Shown here in pieces: positions 1 through 8,322 of a DNA stretch of 56,103 nt. The stretch is taken from contig NZ_JALBVB010000051.1 of assembly GCF_022669155.1 (NCBI RefSeq), positions 65,667-121,769 of the forward strand. Direction: 5' to 3'. How positions within the stretch are numbered: position 1 is the first letter of the stretch; each line of letters begins with the position of its first letter. The notes under the pieces are model-generated. The model was not told the origin of the DNA, did not search any database, and was given only the letters and a program-made list of their open reading frames with translations. A program made the position numbers and the translations under genes. The stretch is from Kineococcus sp. TRM81007. Lineage in GTDB: Bacteria; Actinomycetota; Actinomycetes; Actinomycetales; Kineococcaceae.

Positions 1-33
1 GCCGCGGCGGAACCCCCGGGGTCCCGCCGCGGC
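1..33 (-). terminator. Hairpin terminator after the RidA-like gene
   Basis: A perfect 10-bp stem (GCCGCGGCGG at 1-10, CCGCCGCGGC at 24-33) continues inward as ACCCC/GGGGT. It lies 29 bases past the stop of the leftmost minus-strand gene. There is no T-run, which is usual in GC-rich actinobacteria. Its role as a terminator is inferred from shape and place. Confidence 0.6.
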
Positions 34-39
34 CGCCGT

Positions 40-66
40 GTCAGAGGCGCGTCAGAGGCGCGTCAG
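40..66. repeat. Tandem 11-bp repeat over a stop codon
   Basis: The unit GTCAGAGGCGC occurs at 40-50 and 51-61, followed by the partial copy GTCAG at 62-66. Each copy carries TCA, the minus-strand TGA. The real stop of the RidA-like gene (63-65) sits in the partial copy. This looks like small slippage expansion at the 3' end of the gene. Confidence 0.7.
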
Positions 67-746
67 TGCTTCTCGCCCTTCGCGAACGGCTGCTCCGGGT
101 AGACCGCGTCCACCTCGATCTCCACGAGCCAACCGGCCACCGGCAGGGAGGCGACCTCCAGCGCCGAGCGCGACGGCCGGGCGGGGTTCTCGAACAGCGG
201 CGGCGCGGGTGCGGCGGTGCCCATCGGCACGTCGACCGCCTCGTTCGTCTCCAGGTCGACGTTGGCGAAGTACTGCCGGTACGCGCGGTTCCAGCCGGCG
301 AAGTCGGCCGTCTCGGTGCCCTCCTCGTTGGCGAGGAACACTCGCATGGTGACGACGTCGTCGAAGCTCAGGCCCTGCGCGGCGAGGTTCTCCCCGATCG
401 CCGCCAGGGCGTTCAGGCCCTGCGCCTCGGTGAGCGTCACGCCCTCCGGCAGCGCACCGCCGAAGGAGGCGAGGTCCACGTACGCGTCCGGGGTGCCCGG
501 CGCGGCGTCGGGGTTCGCAGCGGACGGACCGATCCCGCTGGACTTGTAGATCGCGGTGCCCGGGCCGATGCCGACACCGTTCGCGATGAACGGGTTGGTC
601 TCACCCAGGGGCAGCGCCACCTCGACCGTTCCCGGTGCGGGAGTCCCGCCGCGGGCGGCGGCGACACCGGCGCCGGCGCCCAGGCCGACGAGGAGCAGCG
701 CACTGACGCCCACGGCCAGCGGCCGGCGGGACAGGTTCTTCTTCAC
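63..746 (-). CDS. Exported RidA/YjgF-family protein
   Basis: The product is 227 aa. The GTG start at 746 is preceded by GGAGGA at 753-758. Residues 1-33 look like a Sec signal peptide: positive KKNLSRR, then a Leu/Ala/Gly core. The rest is a RidA (Rid/YER057c/UK114) fold with the motif RSALEVASLP and the end LVEIEVDAVYP. Arg193 matches the Arg that enamine/imine deaminases of this family use, and Glu209/Glu211 fall in the conserved VEIE stretch. RidA proteins are usually cytosolic and about 130 aa, so a signal peptide and a longer N-terminal half are unusual. It follows the amine oxidase by 23 bases, so the two are probably co-transcribed. Inferred role: hydrolysis of reactive imines released by that oxidase outside the membrane. 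Substrate unknown. Confidence 0.85.
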   Translation of the reverse strand: MKKNLSRRPLAVGVSALLLVGLGAGAGVAAARGGTPAPGTVEVALPLGETNPFIANGVGIGPGTAIYKSSGIGPSAANPDAAPGTPDAYVDLASFGGALPEGVTLTEAQGLNALAAIGENLAAQGLSFDDVVTMRVFLANEEGTETADFAGWNRAYRQYFANVDLETNEAVDVPMGTAAPAPPLFENPARPSRSALEVASLPVAGWLVEIEVDAVYPEQPFAKGEKH

Positions 747-769
747 TCGGGTTCCTCCGGTTCGGTGGT

Positions 770-2380
770 TCAGCTGCTCATGACGCGCTGGTGCAGCGCG
801 GTGACGGCGGCGCGGGCGGAGGTCATCGCGCCGTGCTGCCAGGCGATGGCGTGGGAGAGGTGGTCGCCGGCGAAGTAGACGTTGCCCTGCGGGGCGAGCA
901 GCGTCGCGTAGTCGGGCCCGGCCTGGTCCTCCCAGCCCACCCAGCCGCCCTCGCTGTACTTCGTCGCGGCCCACGAGACGGAGAACGAGGACGCGATGTC
1001 CTTCCCGTACACGTCGCCGTGGATGAGGGCGCCGTTGCGCACGGCCCGTGCACGGCGCTGCGCGTGCGGCAGCGCCTGGTACTCCAGGGCGGCCTGCCCG
1101 TAGTTGTAGTAGCCGACGACGACGCCGCGCTCGGTGTGGAAACCCGACGACGGGTACCAGACGTGCGCCAGGTCCAGGTCGGTGTTGGTGATGCCGCCGT
1201 AGATGCGCATGTCGTCCTCCCACCAGCGGCGGGAGTACTCCAGACCGATCTTCCCGGTGGGTGCCGGCTTCGCCGCCTGCAGCGCCGTGGTGACGCCGGG
1301 GCCGAGGTTGTGCGGGATGCGCGCGGCGATGTGCGGGGGGATGGTGTTGACGACGAAGTCCGCGCTCGCGGTGCGCGGGACGCCGCGGGCGTCGACGTAG
1401 TCGACCTCCCCGCCGGCGGGGGTGGTGCGGATCCCGGTGACCTCCGCGCCGTAGCGGATCCTCCCCGGACCGACGGCCCTCTCCAGCGCGTACGCGATGC
1501 GGTCCATGCCCCCGACGGGCTGGAACATCATCATCGCCTGGTCCCAGCCGAACTCGAAGGTGAACTCGCGGCCGATGCCGCTGGCGAGGACGTCGTGCAG
1601 GCCGGGGGCCGGCGTGACGGAGCCGGCCTCCAGGCCGGCCCCGGGTTCGACGTCGAAGCCGCGGCGGCCGCTGCCACCGAGGTAGAGGTCCGCCGCGGCC
1701 GGGTCCCCGGTGGAGTTCCCCAGGTCGCCGAAGTCGCGCAGGAACTCGATGAGGGCCTCCTTGTCGGAGGCGCTGAGCTCACCGTCCAGCGCACCCGCGT
1801 TCGTGGCCTTCGACAGCAGTTCCGAGACGTACCCGTACACGTCCGCCTTGGCGGCGCGGTGCTTCACCGGGGTGTTGGAGATCGCCGTGTCGCCGGTGTA
1901 GTACAGCAACGCGTCGGCGTTCTGGTTCACGAACGGCTCGATCGCGACGCCCAGCTCGCGGCAGTAGTCCAGGGTGACGTGGTGCTGCGGGATGCGCGCG
2001 GGGCCGGCGTTCATGTACTGGCCCTCGGCGAACCTCACCCGCTGCGTCTCGCCGTTCAGGTCCGTCTCCGTGTCACCCCCGCGGACCGTCCAGTTCCGGC
2101 CGCCGGGGCGGTGGCGGCCCTCGAGCAGGGTGACCCGGTACCCGGCCTTGCCGAGCTCGTACGCGGTGGTCAGGCCCGCGATGCCGGCACCCAGCACCAG
2201 GACGCTGCGGGCTGAGCGGCCGGTGAGGGTGAAGTCGGACGCGCGCGGCGGGGTGAACGCGGCGTTCTCGGCGGCCGACGCCAGCGGGGCCAGGCCCAAG
2301 GCGCCCATGGCGCCGAACATGGCCCCGGCGCCGCCGGTGGCGCCGACACCACGGAGGAAGTTCCTGCGGGAAACGGGCAC
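770..2380 (-). CDS. Tat-exported flavin amine oxidase
   Basis: The product is 536 aa from a GTG start preceded by GAGGAG. The N-terminus SRRNFLRG is a twin-arginine signal followed by a Gly/Ala core (to about residue 36), so a folded flavoprotein is exported. A Rossmann motif VLGAGIAGLTTAYELG near residues 62-77 and ERG-like LLEGRHRPGGR bind FAD. The C-terminal YFAGDHLSHAIAWQHGA is the second FAD motif of the amine oxidase family (PF01593). The family oxidises primary amines or L-amino acids to imines with release of H2O2. L-amino-acid oxidase or monoamine oxidase are both possible and the substrate cannot be read from sequence. The RidA-like gene follows directly. A divergent gamma-glutamyltransferase gene lies upstream. 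Confidence 0.88.
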   Translation of the reverse strand: MPVSRRNFLRGVGATGGAGAMFGAMGALGLAPLASAAENAAFTPPRASDFTLTGRSARSVLVLGAGIAGLTTAYELGKAGYRVTLLEGRHRPGGRNWTVRGGDTETDLNGETQRVRFAEGQYMNAGPARIPQHHVTLDYCRELGVAIEPFVNQNADALLYYTGDTAISNTPVKHRAAKADVYGYVSELLSKATNAGALDGELSASDKEALIEFLRDFGDLGNSTGDPAAADLYLGGSGRRGFDVEPGAGLEAGSVTPAPGLHDVLASGIGREFTFEFGWDQAMMMFQPVGGMDRIAYALERAVGPGRIRYGAEVTGIRTTPAGGEVDYVDARGVPRTASADFVVNTIPPHIAARIPHNLGPGVTTALQAAKPAPTGKIGLEYSRRWWEDDMRIYGGITNTDLDLAHVWYPSSGFHTERGVVVGYYNYGQAALEYQALPHAQRRARAVRNGALIHGDVYGKDIASSFSVSWAATKYSEGGWVGWEDQAGPDYATLLAPQGNVYFAGDHLSHAIAWQHGAMTSARAAVTALHQRVMSS

Positions 2381-2401
2381 GGTTCTCCTCGAGAGGACAC
2401 A

Positions 2402-2420
2402 GGGGGATCACCCCCGGTGA
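2402..2420 (-). other. Alternative G5/C5 hairpins in the oxidase leader
   Basis: The sequence G5-ATCA-C5-GGTGA-G5 lies 22-40 bases upstream of the amine oxidase start. The central C5 can pair with either flanking G5, so two exclusive small hairpins are possible. Function is unproven. Confidence 0.35.
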
Positions 2421-2459
2421 GGGGGACACCCGAACCCTGGCGGTGCTGTGTTTCGTGCA

Positions 2460-2471
2460 GATCACGTGATC
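2460..2471. promoter_or_regulatory. 12-bp palindrome, candidate operator
   Basis: GATCACGTGATC is a perfect 12-bp palindrome in the 229-base region between the divergent amine oxidase and gamma-glutamyltransferase genes. It is AT-richer than its surroundings and well placed to control both genes. No regulator gene is adjacent, so the binding protein is unknown. Confidence 0.45.
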
Positions 2472-2609
2472 ATCAACACTGCGTGACGCGGGAGCTCAGG
2501 AGCGCGGGACCGCCGGGTCCTCACCGTGCGTGTCGGGATCCTTGCGCCGGCGCCGCGCAGGGGTATTGGATGGCGCCGTCCGCGGTCCCACCCCCCGCCT
2601 GGAGCACGC

Positions 2610-4478
2610 ATGCCGCACCGTCGCCGCACCTCCCTCCTCGCGCTCGTCGGCCTGACCGCCGGGGTCGCCGTCGCCGGCCCGGCCACCGCCGCCCCCACCG
2701 CCGCCCCCACCGCCGAGAAGGTGCCCCTCGCCGTCGGCACGGGTGGCGCCGTCGCCACCGTCGACCCCGACGCCACCCGCATCGGCCTCGACGTCCTCGC
2801 CGACGGCGGCAACGCCGCCGACGCGGCCGTGGCCGCCGCCGCCGCGCTCGGCGTCACCGAGCCCTACTCCGCCGGCGTCGGCGGCGGCGGGTTCTTCGTC
2901 TACTACGACGCCGAGAGCGGTGAGGTCTCCACCATCGACGGCCGGGAGACCGCCCCGATGGCCATGGGTGCCACCGCCTTCCTCGACGAGGACGGCGAGC
3001 CCCTGCCCTTCCGCGACGCCGTGAACAGCGGCCTGTCCGTGGGCACCCCGGGAACGCCGCGCACGTGGGAACGGGCCCTGGAGGAGTTCGGCACCAAGTC
3101 GCTGCGCGACGTGCTCGCCGGGCCCACCGCCCTGGCCCGCGACGGGTTCACCGTCGACGAGACGTTCCGGCAGCAGACCGCCGAGAACGAGGAGCGGTTC
3201 CGGCTGTTCCCCGCCACGGCGGAGCTGTTCCTGCCCGGCGGGGAACTGCCCGAGGTGGGGTCCGTCTTCCGCAACCCCGACCTCGCCCGCACCTACCGGC
3301 AGCTCGCCGTGCGGGGCGTGGACTCCTTCTACGACGGTCGCCTCGCCGATGAGATCGCGGCGACCGCGCAGGACCCGCAGGAGGCCGAGGGGGCGCCGGA
3401 GGCCTACGACGGTCTGCTCACCGCGGCCGACCTCGCCGCCTACGACGCCCCGCTGCGCGAGGCCACCGCGGTGGAGTACCGCGGCCTGGAGGTCTACGGC
3501 ATGGCGCCCCCCTCCAGCGGCGGCACCACCGTCGGCGAGGCCCTGAACATCCTCGACCAGTACGGCCTGGCCTCGATGCCCGAGGCCGACCGGCTCCACC
3601 ACTACCTCGAAGCCGGTGCGCTCGCCTTCGCCGACCGCAACGCCTACGTCGGCGACCCCGCCTACAGCCAGGTCCCCGTCGAGGAGCTGCTCTCGGAGGG
3701 CTTCGCGTCCGAACGCGCCTGCGAGATCGACCCCACCGCCGCGGCGCCCAAGCCGGTCCCGGCCGGGGTACCGGACGGCGAGTACGCCCCCTGCGCCGCC
3801 ACCGACGGCGCGAGCGTGCAGGACACCGCGGCGGGGGTGTCCACGACCCACCTGACCGTGGCCGACGCCGAGGGGAACATCGCCAGCTACACGCTGACGA
3901 TCGAGCAGACCGGCGGCAGCGGCATCACGGTGCCGGGCCGCGGCTTCCTGCTCAACAACGAGCTCACCGACTTCACGTTCGCGCCCGCCGACCTCACGCA
4001 GCCCGAACCCAACCTGCCCGCCCCCGGCAAGCGCCCGCGCAGCAGCATGGCCCCCACCATCGTGCTGAACGACGGCGAGCCCCTCATGGCGCTCGGCTCC
4101 CCCGGCGGCAGCACCATCATCACGACCGTCCTGCAGACCCTCGTGAACCGGGTCGACGCGAACATGCAGCTCGACGAGGCCATCGCCGCGCCGCGGGCCA
4201 CGCCGCGCAACACGGCGACCGTGAACGCCGAGCCGGCGTTCCTGCAGGCGCACGGGGCGGAGCTCACCGCCCTCGGCCACGCCTTCAGCGAGACCGCCGA
4301 GATCGGCGCCGCCACGGCGGTGGAGTTCCTGCCCACGCCCGAGGGCCGCACCCCGCTGATGCTCGCCGCGGCCGAGACCACCCGGCGCGGCGGCGGCAGC
4401 GCGGGCGTCGTGGACGACGTGTACGCCACCCGCGGGACGAAGTCCGCGCCCGACCTGGCGCCGTCCCTCATCGACTGA
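2610..4478 (+). CDS. ggt: Secreted gamma-glutamyltransferase
   Basis: The product is 622 aa from ATG at 2610, with GGAG at 2601-2604. An in-frame upstream ATG-less extension is Pro/Arg-rich and unlikely to be coding. Residues 1-27 form a signal peptide (MPHRRR, hydrophobic core, ATA cleavage region). Family marks are GGNAADAAVA, EPYSAGVGGGGFF, IDGRETAP, then TTHLTVAD with Thr412 as the predicted autocleavage site and catalytic nucleophile, and GSPGGSTI near the end. Self-cleavage would give a large chain ending at 411 and a small chain of about 211 aa. The enzyme transfers or hydrolyses the gamma-glutamyl group of glutathione-like or polyglutamyl substrates outside the cell. Actinobacteria use mycothiol rather than glutathione, so scavenging of environmental peptides is more likely. 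Confidence 0.92.
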   Translation: MPHRRRTSLLALVGLTAGVAVAGPATAAPTAAPTAEKVPLAVGTGGAVATVDPDATRIGLDVLADGGNAADAAVAAAAALGVTEPYSAGVGGGGFFVYYDAESGEVSTIDGRETAPMAMGATAFLDEDGEPLPFRDAVNSGLSVGTPGTPRTWERALEEFGTKSLRDVLAGPTALARDGFTVDETFRQQTAENEERFRLFPATAELFLPGGELPEVGSVFRNPDLARTYRQLAVRGVDSFYDGRLADEIAATAQDPQEAEGAPEAYDGLLTAADLAAYDAPLREATAVEYRGLEVYGMAPPSSGGTTVGEALNILDQYGLASMPEADRLHHYLEAGALAFADRNAYVGDPAYSQVPVEELLSEGFASERACEIDPTAAAPKPVPAGVPDGEYAPCAATDGASVQDTAAGVSTTHLTVADAEGNIASYTLTIEQTGGSGITVPGRGFLLNNELTDFTFAPADLTQPEPNLPAPGKRPRSSMAPTIVLNDGEPLMALGSPGGSTIITTVLQTLVNRVDANMQLDEAIAAPRATPRNTATVNAEPAFLQAHGAELTALGHAFSETAEIGAATAVEFLPTPEGRTPLMLAAAETTRRGGGSAGVVDDVYATRGTKSAPDLAPSLID

Positions 4479-4486
4479 CCGGTCGT

Positions 4487-4517
4487 CCCCGGGGGCGGGT
4501 GCACCCAGCCCCCGGGG
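4487..4517. terminator. Bidirectional hairpin between ggt and the SDR gene
   Basis: CCCCGGGGGC at 4487-4496 pairs with GCCCCCGGGG at 4508-4517. The inside adds GGG-TGCA-CCC, with one bulged A. It lies between two convergent genes, 9 bases after the ggt stop, so it can stop transcription from both sides. Confidence 0.7.
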
Positions 4518-4548
4518 CCACCGCACCGTCGCGGACGAGTGGGGACCG

Positions 4549-5514
4549 TCAGCGCGCGGTGAGCTCCTCGAACGCCACGCCCGTCCACTCCGCCGAGCGC
4601 GCCCACAACCAGGCCGCGTCCGCGGTGTCGTACGCCGCCGCGGACGCCCGCTCCAGCACCGGGAAACCCTTCCAGCCGCCGACCCCGTCGGGGCCGAAGA
4701 ACTCCCCGCCGGTGGCGGCCGCATCGCCCGCCGCGCGCAGCAGCGGCCACGCCCCCTGAGCCGGCGGGTGCCCCACCAGGCGGCCCAGCGCCCGGCCCAG
4801 CGCACCGCCCACGCGGCTGTCCGCCGCCAGCGGCGTCGCCTTCCACAGGTTCGTGTCCGAGATCCCCGGGTGGGCGGTCGTCGAGACCAGCGGCGCCCCC
4901 GCCGCCGCGGCGCGCCGCTGCAGCTCGAGCCCGAACAGCAGGTTCGACAGCTTCGACTGCCCGTACGCGTGCCAGCGCGAGTAGGAGCGCTCGCTGAGGT
5001 AGTTCTCGCGGTCCAGCGCGCCGAACCGGTGCGCCACGCTCGCCACGCTGACGACCCGCGCACCGTCGCCGGCGAGCAGCAGCGGCAGCAGCAGCCCCGT
5101 CAGCGCGAAGTGCCCCAGGTGGTTCGTGCCGACCTGCAGCTCGAACCCGTCCGCGGTGCGGGCGAACGGCGGCGCCATGACCCCGGCGTTGTTCACCAGG
5201 ACGTCCACGCTCGCGCGCCGGCCGGCGACGTCCGCCGCCGCGCGGCGCACGCTCGCCAGGTCCGCCACGTCCAGCGCCACCAGCTCCGCGGACGCCTGCA
5301 CGCCCGAGTCGGCGACGTCCGCGCGCAACCGCTCCAGGGCCGCCTCACCCCGGCCGGTGTCCCGGCAGGCCAGCAGCACGTCCGCGCCGCGGCGGGCGAA
5401 CTCCACGGCCACGTGGAACCCCAGGCCGGAGTTCGCGCCCGTCACCAGGACGGTGCGACCGTCCTGCGGACCGAGCTCGTCCGGCGTCCAGACCGCCACC
5501 GGGCGCCCGCTCAC
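4549..5514 (-). CDS. Short-chain dehydrogenase/reductase
   Basis: The product is 321 aa, a classical SDR: Gly-rich TGANSGLG for the dinucleotide, NNAGVM, a Ser in VVSVAS and the catalytic Tyr-Lys pair in YGQSK. The length and sequence resemble the retinol dehydrogenase/protochlorophyllide reductase-like SDRs common in actinobacteria, which act on undefined carbonyls. The GTG start overlaps the guaB3 stop by four bases (GTGA), so it is translationally coupled to guaB3 and is the last gene of that unit. No link to purine metabolism is visible. Substrate unknown. Confidence 0.85.
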   Translation of the reverse strand: MSGRPVAVWTPDELGPQDGRTVLVTGANSGLGFHVAVEFARRGADVLLACRDTGRGEAALERLRADVADSGVQASAELVALDVADLASVRRAAADVAGRRASVDVLVNNAGVMAPPFARTADGFELQVGTNHLGHFALTGLLLPLLLAGDGARVVSVASVAHRFGALDRENYLSERSYSRWHAYGQSKLSNLLFGLELQRRAAAAGAPLVSTTAHPGISDTNLWKATPLAADSRVGGALGRALGRLVGHPPAQGAWPLLRAAGDAAATGGEFFGPDGVGGWKGFPVLERASAAAYDTADAAWLWARSAEWTGVAFEELTAR

Positions 5515-6632
5515 GCCGGCTGGTAGGGGGAGACGACGACCTCGACGCGCTGGAACTCCTTCAGGTCGGAGTAGCCCGTCGTCGCCATCGAGCGGCGCAG
5601 CGCACCGACGAGGTTCGTGGTGCCGTCGGCCACGCGGCCGGGGCCTTCGAGGATCTCCGCCAGCGGCGCCACCGTGCCCACGTGGACCCGCTCACCGCGC
5701 GGCAGCACCGAGTGGTGCGCCTCCGGACCCCAGTGCCAGCCGCGGCCCGGGGCCTCCGTCGCGCGCGCCAGCGCCGCACCCAGCATCACCGCGTCCGCCC
5801 CGCACGCGACCGCCTTGACGATGTCGCCGGAGGTGCCGACACCGCCGTCGGCGATGACGTGCACGTAGCGGCCGCCGGACTCGTCCATGTAGTCGCGCCG
5901 GGCCGCCGCCACGTCCGCCACCGCGCTCGCCATCGGGGCGTGGATGCCCAGGGTGCGGCGGGTGGTGTGCGCCGCTCCCCCGCCGAAGCCGACGAGGACG
6001 CCCGCGGCGCCGGTGCGCATCAGGTGCAGGGACGCCGTGTACGTCGCGGCACCGCCCACCACGACCGGCACGTCCAGCTCGTAGATGAACCGCTTGAGGT
6101 TCAGCGGCTCGCTGCGACCGGAGACGTGCTCGGCGGAGACGGTGGTGCCGCGGATGACGAACAGGTCCACGCCCGCGTCGACGACGACCTTCCAGAACTC
6201 CTGGGTGCGCTGCGGCGACAGGGCCCCGGCGACGGTCACCCCGGCGGCGCGCACCTGCGCCAGCCGTGCGGTAATCAGCTCAGCCTTGACCGGCTCGGCG
6301 TAGATCTCCTGCATGCGCCGCACCGCGACCGCCGGGTCCAGCGCGGCGATCTCCGCCAGCAGCGGCTCCGGGTCCTCGTAGCGCGTCCACAGGCCCTCGA
6401 GGTCCAGCACGCCCAGGCCGCCGAGCCGGCCGATGGCCACGGCCGTCGCCGGCGAGGCCACCGAGTCCATCGGCGCGCTCAGCACCGGCAGGGAGAAGTG
6501 GTATGCGTCGATCTGCCAATCCGTGGAGACGTCCTCGGGGTCGCGCGTGCGGCGGCTGGGGACGATCGCCACGTCGTCGAAGCTGTAGGCGCGACGACCC
6601 CGCTTGCCGCGGCCGATCTCGATCTCGTACAC
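5511..6632 (-). CDS. guaB3: GuaB3 family IMP dehydrogenase-related protein
   Basis: The product is 373 aa from a GTG start. It is an IMPDH/GMPR-type TIM barrel without CBS domains. SAPMDSV (52-58) and the phosphate-binding GGV/ADGGVG region are kept. At the loop that carries the catalytic Cys of IMP dehydrogenase it reads GGGAAHTTRRTLG (217-229), so His222 stands where the Cys should be. Actinobacteria typically carry this paralogue next to guaB, as here (119 bases downstream). Without the Cys, ordinary IMP dehydrogenase chemistry is doubtful. A regulatory or different nucleotide-binding role is possible and the biochemical role is unsettled. Confidence 0.9.
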   Translation of the reverse strand: MYEIEIGRGKRGRRAYSFDDVAIVPSRRTRDPEDVSTDWQIDAYHFSLPVLSAPMDSVASPATAVAIGRLGGLGVLDLEGLWTRYEDPEPLLAEIAALDPAVAVRRMQEIYAEPVKAELITARLAQVRAAGVTVAGALSPQRTQEFWKVVVDAGVDLFVIRGTTVSAEHVSGRSEPLNLKRFIYELDVPVVVGGAATYTASLHLMRTGAAGVLVGFGGGAAHTTRRTLGIHAPMASAVADVAAARRDYMDESGGRYVHVIADGGVGTSGDIVKAVACGADAVMLGAALARATEAPGRGWHWGPEAHHSVLPRGERVHVGTVAPLAEILEGPGRVADGTTNLVGALRRSMATTGYSDLKEFQRVEVVVSPYQPA

Positions 6633-6696
6633 CCCGACAGGCTACCGGCTGCCCGGCGCCCGCCCCTCCCGCGGCGGCGGGGCGGGTGCCGCGCCG

Positions 6697-8311
<1,615 letters not shown>

Positions 8312-8322
8312 CTACGGCTCGC

